From Pedobacter sp. ASV17 (GTDB lineage: Bacteria > Bacteroidota > Bacteroidia > Sphingobacteriales > Sphingobacteriaceae): a stretch of DNA of 64,000 nucleotides. How positions within the stretch are numbered: the first letter of the stretch is position 1; each line of letters begins with the position of its first letter. A model generated the notes under the pieces. That model did not search any database, was not told where the DNA came from, and was given only the letters and a program-made list of their open reading frames with translations. Both the position numbers and the translations under genes were made by a program. This document shows, one piece after another, positions 18,190 to 26,377 of this stretch. Location: NCBI RefSeq assembly GCF_016429065.1, contig NZ_JAELTX010000001.1, positions 62,001 to 126,000 of the forward strand, given 5' to 3'.

Positions 18190-18795
18190 TTACAATATTT
18201 CTGTTACAGAAAAACTTTCCACACTAGAATCTACGAAGTTGCTTTCAGATTGGTTTTTGGAAACAAATAAGATAACCTCATCTTTAACAAGGCTTTGCTC
18301 TTCCAACAATCCAACGATGGTATTAGCAACAGAATTATGGTACTCTAAAGTGAAGTAGACTTTCAGATATTCCTGCAATCCGTTCCACTCTATTTGTTTG
18401 ATTTTATTGATGGCTTCTGCAGGATTGCCATCCACTAGTATAAAAATACTTACCCTATCCACTACAGCTTCTTGCAAAAGATTCAATACTCCTTGAAAAA
18501 GTAATAGTTTTAGTGGCAGTCGAGCGGTTTCAAAAAGTAGGTTAAAATTATGCTCGTATTTATCGGGGATATTAAACTTGGCGGCAGTTTTAGCAAAAAC
18601 ATCTTGTTCTCCATTTTCTAGGTATTCCTTACTCATGAAATCAACAATTGCCTTCGCATCAATCTGCTCTGAATACGCCATAAACTCCGAGAACAGATAG
18701 TAGACTTGTAACAAGTAATCCTTTTTTGGATATAAAGCATCATCTAACGTGATGATCAATGCTTTTTTATGGGATAGATACTTTTCGAAAGACAT
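18190..18795 (-). CDS. HAD-like protein with degenerate active site
   Basis: A 201-residue protein whose N-terminus (ALIITLDDALYPKKDYLL) aligns with HAD phosphatase motif I, normally FDLDDTLYPEKDYL. The nucleophilic Asp is replaced by Thr and the following Thr by Ala, so classical HAD phosphatase chemistry looks impossible. A helical cap-like middle follows. The end weakly recalls the second half of the HAD core (VSIFILVDGNP). It is probably a pseudo-enzyme or regulatory protein. It sits between an ATP-grasp-like fragment and the S41 peptidase on the same strand. Confidence 0.65.
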   Translation of the reverse strand: MSFEKYLSHKKALIITLDDALYPKKDYLLQVYYLFSEFMAYSEQIDAKAIVDFMSKEYLENGEQDVFAKTAAKFNIPDKYEHNFNLLFETARLPLKLLLFQGVLNLLQEAVVDRVSIFILVDGNPAEAINKIKQIEWNGLQEYLKVYFTLEYHNSVANTIVGLLEEQSLVKDEVILFVSKNQSESNFVDSSVESFSVTEIL

Positions 18796-18826
18796 GCTAA
18801 AAAGTTAAAAATTAAAAGTCAAAAAA

Positions 18827-19321
18827 CTACTGAGGATCAGCTATCGAAACTAATACAAAGTCACCTGTTTCTGCATTAAAATAATAAGCACCAATTAAAT
18901 GAGCGGCCAATGCCTCTGAAATCGCTGCTTCATCCAACAATTGTGCATTAACGGCAATTCCTTGATCAAAAATAGCCCATTGCTTTGTTGTTGTTCCATT
19001 CAAAAATGCATCTAACTGATCAGGTTCGGGCAATAAAACTTTTAATCCAAATTCTTCAAACAACAACAAAGATTTTGAAACGGCCTTGATCTCTGCCTCA
19101 TACAAAGGAAGTAGCATATCAACACCGTAATCTAAACACTTAGTGAGCAAATTATGTGCTAAAACTTCGGCATTCCACGGTCCCAAGTTGGCAAATTCAT
19201 AAGTATTAATTTTTATTGAAGGAGCATCACCATAATCGCCCAAAATAATCGATGCTTGATCAAAGGCCTTGATCAACTTTAATGCGGTGGCCGTTTTACC
19301 TCCAGTAATTAGAATCTTCAA
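18827..19321 (-). CDS. Pre-ATP-grasp-domain-like protein, function unknown
   Basis: A 164-residue protein starting with a nucleotide-binding-like strand-loop (MKILITGGKTATALKLIKAF). The rest resembles the N-terminal pre-ATP-grasp lobe of carboxylate-amine ligases and carbamoyl-phosphate-synthase-like proteins (DMLLPLYEAEIKAVS). The ATP-grasp domain itself is absent, because the gene stops where it would start. It may be a stand-alone domain or a shortened remnant. It is 31 bases upstream of the degenerate HAD gene, so the two are probably co-transcribed. Confidence 0.55.
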   Translation of the reverse strand: MKILITGGKTATALKLIKAFDQASIILGDYGDAPSIKINTYEFANLGPWNAEVLAHNLLTKCLDYGVDMLLPLYEAEIKAVSKSLLLFEEFGLKVLLPEPDQLDAFLNGTTTKQWAIFDQGIAVNAQLLDEAAISEALAAHLIGAYYFNAETGDFVLVSIADPQ

Positions 19322-19409
19322 TGTTGAATAAGTTATTTTTTAAATGAGTGATTAAATTGAATACCCATATTATTCCTTAGCATTTCACACCACGAAACAA
19401 TTGACCAAG

Positions 19410-20060
19410 TTAAACGATTAAACCATCTTTCATGGTGACTACCCTATCGCTAATTTGAGCCAATTCAGTATTATGGGTAACAATTACAAAAGTTTGTTTA
19501 AAATTATCACGGAGACTGATAAAAAGTTGATGCAGCGCATCGGCATTGGCCGAATCCAAGTTCCCAGAAGGCTCGTCGGCCAACACAATGGAAGGTTGGT
19601 TAATCAAAGCTCTTGCTACTGAAATCCTTTGCTGCTCACCTCCAGAAAGTTCATTAGGTTTATGATAGGCTCTTTCTTTAAGGCCAAACAAATCCAGTAG
19701 TTCCAAAGCCCGTTTTTCTGATTCTTTTTTGCTCGTTTTTGCGATAAATGCAGGAATACAAATATTCTCCAAAGCATTAAATTCTGGCAACAAATGATGG
19801 AACTGAAATACAAAACCAATATTAAGGTTTCTAAAAACACTCAACATTTCACCTGATAATTTGCTAATGGCAGTTCCTTTTAAACTCACCTCCCCTTCAT
19901 CGGGCTGATCTAGCGTTCCCAAGATATGTAACAGTGTGCTTTTGCCAGCACCAGAGGCGCCAATAATGCTCACAATTTCCCCTTGTTCTACTTCAAAGTC
20001 TACCCCTTTAAGTATCTGGAGGTTTCCGTAAGCTTTTTTTATCCCTTTGGCTTGTAACAT
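19410..20060 (-). CDS. lolD: ABC transporter ATP-binding protein, LolD-like
   Basis: ATPase of the MacB/LolD family, 216 residues from the chosen ATG. Walker A is GASGAGKST (35-43), the Q loop is in [11 protein letters not shown], the signature is LSGGEQQR, Walker B is VLADEPSG, and the H-loop is VTHN. HLLPEF after the Q loop is typical of LolD, which powers lipoprotein release from the inner membrane. No permease (lolC/E) is adjacent. An upstream in-frame ATG (20123) was rejected because the -7 box would lie inside the gene. The real start appears leaderless. Confidence 0.85.
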   Translation of the reverse strand: MLQAKGIKKAYGNLQILKGVDFEVEQGEIVSIIGASGAGKSTLLHILGTLDQPDEGEVSLKGTAISKLSGEMLSVFRNLNIGFVFQFHHLLPEFNALENICIPAFIAKTSKKESEKRALELLDLFGLKERAYHKPNELSGGEQQRISVARALINQPSIVLADEPSGNLDSANADALHQLFISLRDNFKQTFVIVTHNTELAQISDRVVTMKDGLIV

Positions 20061-20064
20061 AGCG

Positions 20065-20072
20065 CAAATGTA
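20065..20072 (-). promoter_or_regulatory. -7 box of lolD giving a leaderless transcript
   Basis: TACATTTG on the minus strand matches TAnnTTTG, and only four bases (CGCT) separate it from the ATG at 20060. Transcription should start at or next to the start codon. Confidence 0.65.
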
Positions 20073-20203
20073 CTGAATTACCCCAAAAGCATAAAGTGTA
20101 AATAAACAAGCTGGCACCTTCATTTCAGAATGACGCGTTATTCAATTCCCCTTCTGGACAACATTTAATTTCAACAAAAATTTGCAAATCAAAAATCCAT
20201 TAT

Positions 20204-20221
20204 TAACTTTGAAACACAAAG
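20204..20221 (+). promoter_or_regulatory. Promoter with overlapping CTTTG-N5-CAAAG operator (copy 1)
   Basis: The palindrome CTTTGAAACACAAAG (20207-20221) overlaps the -7 box TAACTTTG (20204-20211) and is followed by CACTTTA. The same arrangement recurs at 21254 and 21632. A repressor bound here would cover the transcription start. The ATG of the downstream gene is 9 bases further on. Confidence 0.65.
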
Positions 20222-20230
20222 CACTTTAAA

Positions 20231-20863
20231 ATGAACCAAAAAGAACAATTAGATACGCTGAATGATATTAGAAATATCATGAACCGTTCTTCGAAGTTTA
20301 TCTCATTAAGCGGATTATCAGGTATTTTTGCGGGAATAACCGCACTTGTGGGTGCCTATTTCGCTCACAAGGCTTTAAAGGGATATGTAGCAGGCGACTA
20401 TGGTTACGGCATGGACGCCGACTCGGATATTGAGATTGAACTGCTAAAAATTGGAATTTTGGTGCTTATCATAGCAATTTTGGGAGGAATCTTTTTTACC
20501 TACCGACAAGGCAAAAAGAAAAACCTTTCACTATGGGACAACACTAGTAAGAATCTACTGATCAATTTATTTATCCCATTATTTACTGGTGGGCTTTTTG
20601 TGATCGGATTACTACTTAACCACAGTAATTCTGTTGGTTTAATTGCGCCCAGCACTTTGGTCTTTTATGGCTTGGCACTCATCAATGCCAGCAAGTTCAC
20701 CTATTCAGATATTCGCTTTTTAGGCATTTGTGAAATTATTTTAGGCATTATTGCCATGTTCAATATTGGGTTAGGCTTGTATTTTTGGGCCGTTGGTTTT
20801 GGCGTACTACATATTTTGTACGGCAGCATCATGTATTTTAAATATGAGAAAGGTGAAAAGTAA
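20231..20863 (+). CDS. Multi-pass membrane protein, function unknown
   Basis: A 210-residue inner-membrane protein with about six hydrophobic segments (near 27-45, 74-93, 110-130, 138-155, 160-180 and 183-203). The short cytoplasmic N-terminus (NQKEQLDTLNDIRNIMNRSS) is typical of proteins that sit beside winged-helix regulators in Bacteroidota. An acidic loop (MDADSDIEIE) follows the first segment. It is the first gene of the cluster and is preceded by operator copy 1. I know of no function for this family. Confidence 0.75.
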   Translation: MNQKEQLDTLNDIRNIMNRSSKFISLSGLSGIFAGITALVGAYFAHKALKGYVAGDYGYGMDADSDIEIELLKIGILVLIIAILGGIFFTYRQGKKKNLSLWDNTSKNLLINLFIPLFTGGLFVIGLLLNHSNSVGLIAPSTLVFYGLALINASKFTYSDIRFLGICEIILGIIAMFNIGLGLYFWAVGFGVLHILYGSIMYFKYEKGEK

Positions 20864-20939
20864 AAAGTTTTAGGTGATCTGTTTGGGATAACAGCATTCC
20901 AAACAACCAAAAAACAAGCAGCGAAAAAACCACGATAAA

Positions 20940-21236
20940 ATGAAAAACCCGATAAGCGCACTGAATAAGATTTTTGATAGCAGGATAAGGCTAGGCGTAA
21001 TGTCGGTGCTTATGGTGAATGATAGTGTGAGTTTTAATGATCTTAAACAGTTGTTGGAACTTACCGATGGCAACCTTGCTTCTCATTTAAACACTTTGGA
21101 GCAAGCAACATTTATTAAGATGCACAAAGCTTTTATTGGACGAAAAACAAACACCACTTATACCGCAACAGACTTGGGGAAACAAACCTTTAAAGCTCAT
21201 TTAGATGCCTTAGAGAAGATGATTAAGGGAATTTAA
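20940..21236 (+). CDS. Winged-helix transcriptional regulator (HTH_34-like)
   Basis: A 98-residue single-domain DNA-binding protein. The recognition region is SFNDLKQLLELTDGNLASHLNTLEQ (about 31-55), where the GNLASHL segment is the probable recognition helix. It is followed by a wing (KTNTTYTATDLGKQTF) and a C-terminal dimerisation helix. It resembles the MarR/ArsR-related HTH_34 family, whose members often repress neighbouring membrane-protein genes. The nearby CTTTG-N5-CAAAG palindromes are the obvious candidate targets (inference). The gene itself has no palindrome directly in front and probably shares the 20231 transcript. Confidence 0.85.
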   Translation: MKNPISALNKIFDSRIRLGVMSVLMVNDSVSFNDLKQLLELTDGNLASHLNTLEQATFIKMHKAFIGRKTNTTYTATDLGKQTFKAHLDALEKMIKGI

Positions 21237-21253
21237 TTTTTTTTAAACCTAAA

Positions 21254-21268
21254 CTTTGAAAAACAAAG
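21254..21268 (+). promoter_or_regulatory. CTTTG-N5-CAAAG operator (copy 2)
   Basis: CTTTGAAAAACAAAG, followed by TACTTTA as in the other copies. The -7-like TA...CTTTG overlaps its left arm with one extra spacer base. It lies between the regulator gene and the 21292 gene. Confidence 0.6.
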
Positions 21269-21291
21269 TACTTTATAAAAATAATAAAATC

Positions 21292-21603
21292 ATGAAGACT
21301 GAAACAACATTAATGACTACCAGTACGCAAAGGCTAATGATCACCTTTGGCATGGTAGCATTTATTTTAGCCATTCCATTGATGGCCATGCAATTTACCC
21401 ATCAGGTTGATTGGAAATTATTCGACTTTTTAATCATGGGGATCCTCCTAAGCATTACCGCACTTGTAATTGAACTAGCTACACGTAAAGTAAGATCCAC
21501 CAATTGGAGGTTAATCATCACACTGGCCGTCATTCTGGTACTTTTCCTAATATGGGCTGAATTAGCAGTGGGCGTTTTCGGGACACCTATTGCCGGGAGC
21601 TAA
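21292..21603 (+). CDS. Small membrane protein, function unknown
   Basis: A 103-residue protein with three hydrophobic segments (about 16-35, 43-62 and 73-95) and a basic loop between the second and third (TRKVRSTNWR). The frame is open further upstream, but the ATG at 21292 lies just after operator copy 2 and is the sensible start. No family recognised. It is the second operator-controlled unit of the cluster. Confidence 0.7.
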   Translation: MKTETTLMTTSTQRLMITFGMVAFILAIPLMAMQFTHQVDWKLFDFLIMGILLSITALVIELATRKVRSTNWRLIITLAVILVLFLIWAELAVGVFGTPIAGS

Positions 21604-21631
21604 TTCCAAAGCATTTTTTTTTGAACTTAAA

Positions 21632-21646
21632 CTTTGAAAAACAAAG
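21632..21646 (+). promoter_or_regulatory. CTTTG-N5-CAAAG operator (copy 3)
   Basis: CTTTGAAAAACAAAG, again followed by CACTTTA, and 11 bases before the ATG at 21658. Across the three copies only two positions vary over 24 bases. Confidence 0.65.
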
Positions 21647-21657
21647 CACTTTAAGAA

Positions 21658-21984
21658 ATGAAAGACTCCAATAATGAATTGCTAATAATTACCACGGCCA
21701 AGCAATGCACCAGGATATCATTATTTACTGGCACTAGTATTTTCTTACTATTTGCTGTGAGTGGCATTGGCGAATTCATGATTTTGGGCATTTTCTTTAT
21801 TCCGTTGGCTGTTTTTGTAAACGGACTGATCTTATTCATCTTATCGCTCCATCTAATTAACCACAGTGCTGCTTGGAGAAAAATTCTTCTGGCAGCACTT
21901 CTCATGCTCAGCAACATTCCTATAGCCATATTATTTGCTTGGCTAGCCATCCAGATATCTGAATTAAACCACATAAAATTATGA
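21658..21984 (+). CDS. Small membrane protein, paralogue of the 23666 gene
   Basis: A 108-residue protein with three hydrophobic segments (about 19-37, 40-62 and 77-100). The pattern FTGTSIFLL ... LLMLSNIPIAILFAWL is matched in the 98-residue protein at 23666 (LTGTFLFLA ... IMLLNIPVVIIYLYL), so the two are diverged duplicates flanking the DUF4173-like gene. Its stop overlaps the next start by four bases (ATGA), indicating translational coupling. Confidence 0.7.
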   Translation: MKDSNNELLIITTAKQCTRISLFTGTSIFLLFAVSGIGEFMILGIFFIPLAVFVNGLILFILSLHLINHSAAWRKILLAALLMLSNIPIAILFAWLAIQISELNHIKL

Positions 21985-23651
21985 TACAACAAATTGATTA
22001 TCGGCTGATCCTCATTGCCATTGGCGGATTAATTTTCAATCTTCTATTTTGGAACGAAACCATCGGTTGCAATTTCGCCATATTCTCGGTGTTAGTGATG
22101 ATTGCCACATTTACCGACCGCGACATCCCCTACCATAACCACAAATTGATTACCGCCATTGGGCATTTGGCTATCGCATTCTATCTGATCTACAATAATT
22201 CACTATTAGCCATTATCACTTGGTTTATCACAATGCTGATTTACTTGGGGAACATCCATTTCGAACTGCTAAAATCCACAGGAACAGCATTGCTATTGGG
22301 CATACTACAAGCTATCAGTGGTCCCTACGGCATTATCAAAAAACTAGAACAAACTAAGCTAGGGAAAGTAAATGTCAAACCAGTGGTAAGACCAGTAAAG
22401 TATATTTTACTGCCCTTTGTCATGGTCTCAATTTTCTGCTTCTTATACAGCATTGCCAATCCCATTTTTGCAAAATACACCCATACCATTGCCAATAGCA
22501 TCAGAGATTTCTTGGTTAACATATTCAGTTTCTTTTTTGTCGACATCAGCATTGAAAAGCTTCTCTTCATCCTGCTTGGATGTACCGTTACCGCTGGGAT
22601 CATTGTAGGCATCAAAAGTAAAGCCCTAAGCGAAATAGAGCTTGGCAATGAAGATCAGCTAAAACGTAAACGTAGAGATTTAAAAAGTCCCTCTTTTGGT
22701 TACGAATTCCGTACGCTATTGGCGGGCAATTTGATCAAACGAAAAATGGCCTTGAAAACAGAAAACATCATCGGTGTGATTTCATTTGCTGCTTTGAATA
22801 TCCTGTTATTACTGCTAAACGGTATAGATGTAGTTACACTATGGCTTAACAAAGCCATCGAAACCAACAAAAACTTTTCGGCAGAGCTGCATGACGGTAC
22901 TTACACCCTAATTTTCAGTATCGTTATTGCCATGCTCATCATTGTTTTCTTCTTCAGCGGAAACCTTAATTTCTATCGTAAAAACAAATGGATCAAGTTA
23001 CTAGCCTATATCTGGATGGCACAAAACGTGTTTTTGGTGGCTTCGGTATTCCATAGAGATTACGATTACATTTTTAACCACGGCCTTACCTATAAACGTA
23101 TTGGCGTACTAATTTTTGCTACGCTTAGTTTAATTGGGCTCGTTACCGTATGCCTAAAGGTGGCCAAGCACAAAACCACTTTTTACCTCTATCGTGTTAA
23201 TTCAAAAATATGGTATGTGCTTTTAATCTTTTTAAGCTTTGTGAATTGGGATGTACTAATCGTAAGCTACAACCTAAGCCAATCTGACAAAATTGGAATA
23301 GATACAGAGCATTTAATGAGCTTTTCAGATAAGACCCTACCCCTACTTGTGAAAAACCGTGATAAATTAATCAAACACGTCACTTTAGAGAATCACTACG
23401 AACCTATAAGCACCGATGTAGTTTCAGTAGTTCCCGACACTGCTTCCGCCAGTACAGACAGCTTAACACAAACAAAACCCATTAGCGAAATTGAGCGTAA
23501 AACACTGGAAACCAAAAGAGCGAAAGATGAATTTAGCAGGCAGCTTGACCGCAGAATAAACTGGCTTTTGAAAAGACAAGTTATCGGCTCATGGTTATCT
23601 TTTAGCTATTTGGAATGGGAAACAGCAAAAGTATTGAAGAAGAAACTTTAA
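21981..23651 (+). CDS. DUF4153/DUF4173-like polytopic membrane protein
   Basis: A 556-residue inner-membrane protein. About twelve hydrophobic segments are split by a basic cytoplasmic loop (about 215-250, KRKRRDLKSPSFGYEFRT). A soluble C-terminal tail of about 110 residues (after 440) is rich in charged residues. The FHRDYDYIFNHGLTYKRIGV region (about 354-373) and the late FVNWDVLI are characteristic of the DUF4153/DUF4173 group, which has no established biochemical role. It is the central gene of the operator-controlled cluster, translationally coupled to the 21658 gene. Confidence 0.75.
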   Translation: MIQQIDYRLILIAIGGLIFNLLFWNETIGCNFAIFSVLVMIATFTDRDIPYHNHKLITAIGHLAIAFYLIYNNSLLAIITWFITMLIYLGNIHFELLKSTGTALLLGILQAISGPYGIIKKLEQTKLGKVNVKPVVRPVKYILLPFVMVSIFCFLYSIANPIFAKYTHTIANSIRDFLVNIFSFFFVDISIEKLLFILLGCTVTAGIIVGIKSKALSEIELGNEDQLKRKRRDLKSPSFGYEFRTLLAGNLIKRKMALKTENIIGVISFAALNILLLLLNGIDVVTLWLNKAIETNKNFSAELHDGTYTLIFSIVIAMLIIVFFFSGNLNFYRKNKWIKLLAYIWMAQNVFLVASVFHRDYDYIFNHGLTYKRIGVLIFATLSLIGLVTVCLKVAKHKTTFYLYRVNSKIWYVLLIFLSFVNWDVLIVSYNLSQSDKIGIDTEHLMSFSDKTLPLLVKNRDKLIKHVTLENHYEPISTDVVSVVPDTASASTDSLTQTKPISEIERKTLETKRAKDEFSRQLDRRINWLLKRQVIGSWLSFSYLEWETAKVLKKKL

Positions 23652-23665
23652 AACCTAAATCAAAA

Positions 23666-23962
23666 ATGAAAAATGACTTTGAAATTCAAGTAGGTCGAAA
23701 AAGTGCAATTTGGTCATTTTTGACAGGCACTTTTTTGTTCTTAGCCTATTGTATTACCAACAATTCAATTTTTTTACCCATTGGACTATACTACCTATTG
23801 ATTGCCATCCTTTACAATATGATTATCTTATTAATTGTGATTGTTGCTGCATTTTCTAAAAGAGAAATGTTCATTGAACATGTTAAAACTATCGGCATCA
23901 TGCTACTAAACATCCCCGTAGTAATTATCTATTTATATCTAATGGGCCTTTTTAATTTTTAA
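23666..23962 (+). CDS. Small membrane protein, paralogue of the 21658 gene
   Basis: A 98-residue protein with three hydrophobic segments, diverged from the 21658 product but sharing the FLTGT opening and the LLNIPVV motif in the last segment. An in-frame ATG at 23615 lies inside the upstream gene. The ATG at 23666, 15 bases past its stop codon, fits better. It is followed after 13 bases by the ferritin-like gene. Confidence 0.7.
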   Translation: MKNDFEIQVGRKSAIWSFLTGTFLFLAYCITNNSIFLPIGLYYLLIAILYNMIILLIVIVAAFSKREMFIEHVKTIGIMLLNIPVVIIYLYLMGLFNF

Positions 23963-23975
23963 AAACCTAAGCAAA

Positions 23976-24686
23976 ATGCAAACCTCCGAAAATTGGGTAC
24001 GATACTTTACGCAAAACCTACAGCAATATCGAATTGATTGGGGCATTGCCCCTAATTTGACTATTGAAGAAAGAGTAAACATCTTAAAATCATTACAGGC
24101 TTGGCAACTGGGCGACACCTCAGACGGTTCGAACCTAATTAAGGCTGCTACCAAATACGCTTCAAAATTAAATGATGAAAACTATGTGGAGGCCATTAAA
24201 CTATTCATCAAAGAAGAACAAAAGCATGGCAACAATTTAGGAAAGTATCTGGATTTGATTGGCGAAAAAAGGATTAAGAAAAACTGGGGCGACAGCTTGT
24301 TCAGAAAATTCAGAGGATTTTATACCGACATGGAATTTTGGACCATCGCCGTAATTACCGTAGAAAGTGCTGCGCAAATATTTTATCAATGCTTAAAAGA
24401 TGCCACCCATTGTAAGCTCCTAAAACAGATATGTACCGATATTTTAATAGATGAAGCCCCTCACATCTCTTTTCAAATTGAACGTTTGCACACCATTTTC
24501 AGCCAGAAAAACAAATTAACGAAGTACCTCACCTACAAATATTACTACGTTTTTTATTTCGCCACGACCTTAGTGGTTTGGCAGGCGCACCAAAAACTTT
24601 TTAAAGCGGGCGGGGTAAATTTCCAGAGGTACTGGAAAAAAATGAGTTTGAAGTTCGAGAAAACGATCGAAAAACTCTATCAATAA
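23976..24686 (+). CDS. Ferritin-like (di-iron) four-helix protein
   Basis: A 236-residue soluble helical protein. Two ExxH motifs (EQKH at 81-84 and EAPH at 160-163), plus single Glu residues on intervening helices (Glu72 and Glu130), give the Glu/ExxH/Glu/ExxH ligand order of ferritin-like di-iron proteins. The spacing suits a di-iron oxidase or hydroxylase more than an iron-storage ferritin. I cannot name the family or substrate. It is the last gene of the membrane-protein cluster and ends at a strong hairpin, so it could modify a membrane component handled by its neighbours (inference). Confidence 0.65.
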   Translation: MQTSENWVRYFTQNLQQYRIDWGIAPNLTIEERVNILKSLQAWQLGDTSDGSNLIKAATKYASKLNDENYVEAIKLFIKEEQKHGNNLGKYLDLIGEKRIKKNWGDSLFRKFRGFYTDMEFWTIAVITVESAAQIFYQCLKDATHCKLLKQICTDILIDEAPHISFQIERLHTIFSQKNKLTKYLTYKYYYVFYFATTLVVWQAHQKLFKAGGVNFQRYWKKMSLKFEKTIEKLYQ

Positions 24687-24687
24687 A

Positions 24688-24719
24688 AACCTCGCAGGTT
24701 TCGAAAACCTGCGAGGTTT
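24688..24719 (+). terminator. Hairpin of the AAACCTCGCAGGTTT repeat type, probable terminator
   Basis: Inverted repeat AAACCTCGCAGGTTT/AAACCTGCGAGGTTT immediately after the ferritin-like gene. Its core is one base different from the ends of the 83-bp elements at 24765 and 26378, so it may be a minimal member of the same repeat family used as a terminator. Confidence 0.7.
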
Positions 24720-24764
24720 AAGCCAGCAAAAAACGGGGCTTAAACTAGCAAGAGCATCCTACAC

Positions 24765-24847
24765 AAACCTCGTAGGTTTTACCTTGACTTGTTGATTTAT
24801 TCAATGGTGAAGTTGAAGGCTGCACCGTTTGAAAACCTACGAGGTTT
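24765..24847. repeat. 83-bp interspersed element with terminal inverted repeats (copy 1)
   Basis: It begins AAACCTCGTAGGTTTT and ends AAAACCTACGAGGTTT, giving near-perfect 16-base terminal inverted repeats. The interior (GATTTATTCAATGGTGAAG) matches copy 2 at 26378-26460 in opposite orientation. A hand alignment gives 13 mismatches over 83 positions and no gaps. No coding capacity. Confidence 0.8.
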
Positions 24848-24979
24848 AAACCAGTAAGAAACATCATTAAGGGGATCAACAATTTAACAATTCGTCCATT
24901 TAACTTCAAGAAGAAGTTAACATTGCGATTTCTTTACATTTAAATCAATTTTTCTATTGGCATAAAGGTTTGGAAATTG

Positions 24980-24987
24980 TAGATTTG
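24980..24987 (+). promoter_or_regulatory. -7 box of sucC
   Basis: TAGATTTG matches TAnnTTTG. ATTG at 24956-24959 gives a -33-like element at 20-base spacing. The leader is about 15 bases. Confidence 0.65.
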
Positions 24988-25004
24988 GGCAAATTTTTAA
25001 TCTA

Positions 25005-26195
25005 ATGAATATCCACGAATATCAAGGTAAACAAATTCTAAAGAGTTTTGGCGTTGCTATACAAGAAGGCATTGTTGCTGACACAGTTGACCAAGCTGTT
25101 GAAGCCGCTAAACAAATGAAAACTGACTTTAACTCTGACTGGGTTGTGATTAAAGCGCAAATCCACGCTGGAGGTAGAGGAAAAGGTGGCGGCGTTAAGT
25201 TGGCCAAAAATTTGGATGAAGTAAAGCAAAGAGCTACCGATATTTTGGGAATGCAATTGATTACACCACAAACTGGTGCAGAAGGCAAAAAAGTAAACAA
25301 AATCTTGGTTGCTCAAGACGTTTACTACCCAGGTCCATCGGAAACTAAAGAGTTCTACATGAGCGTACTTTTAGACCGTGCTGCTGGACGTAACATCATC
25401 ATGTACAGTACCGAAGGCGGTATGGATATCGAAGAAGTTGCGGAGCACACTCCTCACTTGATTTTCAAAGAACAAATTGACCCTAAAGTTGGCCTACAAG
25501 GTTTCCAAGCCCGTAAAATTGCTTTCAACTTAGGTTTAAGTGGTGCTGCACATAAAGAAATGGTAAAATTTGTGGCTGCTTTATACAAAGCTTACGACTC
25601 TACCGATTCTTCAATGTTCGAAATCAACCCAGTATTAAAAACTAGCGACGATAAAATCATTGCGGTTGATGCTAAGGTTGATTTAGACGAAAATGCATTA
25701 TACCGTCACCCAGATTATGCAGCAATGCGTGATAAATTGGAAGAAGATCCAACTGACGTTGAAGCAAGCGAAAGCAACCTTAACTATGTAAAACTTGACG
25801 GTAACGTAGGTTGTATGGTTAACGGTGCTGGTTTAGCAATGGCTACCATGGACATTATTAAACTTGCTGGTGGTGAGCCTGCTAACTTCTTAGACGTTGG
25901 TGGTACCGCTAACGCAACTACTGTTAAAGCAGGTTTCAATATCATTTTAAAAGACCCTAACGTAAAAGCAATCCTAATTAACATTTTTGGCGGTATTGTA
26001 CGTTGCGACAGAGTTGCTCAAGGTGTAATTGATGCTTACAAAGAAATTGGCGATATCAGAGTTCCAATCATTGTTCGTTTACAAGGAACCAACGCTGAGG
26101 AAGCTAAAAAATTAATCGATGAGTCGGGCTTGAAAGTTTATTCTGCGATCTTGTTAAAAGAAGCTGCAGATTTAGTAAGCGAAGTACTAGCTTAA
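25005..26195 (+). CDS. sucC: Succinate-CoA ligase [ADP-forming], beta subunit
   Basis: TCA-cycle enzyme subunit coupling succinyl-CoA cleavage to nucleotide triphosphate formation. The 396-residue protein opens with [17 protein letters not shown]. It has the ATP-grasp segment [20 protein letters not shown] (about 46-65), a metal-binding site in EINPV, and the C-terminal ligase domain ([17 protein letters not shown], about 294-310, and [11 protein letters not shown], about 325-335). sucD is not adjacent, a common arrangement in Bacteroidota. It is monocistronic, with its own promoter and terminator and interspersed repeats on both sides. Confidence 0.95.
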   Translation: MNIHEYQGKQILKSFGVAIQEGIVADTVDQAVEAAKQMKTDFNSDWVVIKAQIHAGGRGKGGGVKLAKNLDEVKQRATDILGMQLITPQTGAEGKKVNKILVAQDVYYPGPSETKEFYMSVLLDRAAGRNIIMYSTEGGMDIEEVAEHTPHLIFKEQIDPKVGLQGFQARKIAFNLGLSGAAHKEMVKFVAALYKAYDSTDSSMFEINPVLKTSDDKIIAVDAKVDLDENALYRHPDYAAMRDKLEEDPTDVEASESNLNYVKLDGNVGCMVNGAGLAMATMDIIKLAGGEPANFLDVGGTANATTVKAGFNIILKDPNVKAILINIFGGIVRCDRVAQGVIDAYKEIGDIRVPIIVRLQGTNAEEAKKLIDESGLKVYSAILLKEAADLVSEVLA

Positions 26196-26240
26196 GCAAT
26201 CGGAAAGTTTTTAGTCCGCACGTCGGAAAAAACATATACA

Positions 26241-26274
26241 AAAAGACCAGTCGTTAATCGAACTGGTCTTTTTT
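26241..26274 (+). terminator. Terminator of sucC
   Basis: Stem AAAAGACCAGT/ACTGGTCTTTT followed by a T run. Confidence 0.85.
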
Positions 26275-26377
26275 ATTTTACACACATTCTTTTACTTTTC
26301 AGAAAAGCAATTTGAGGAGTCCTTCAATTAAGGAAGTCCCGCTTTCCGCTGCAATCTTTTTGTCAACCCTATCATCC

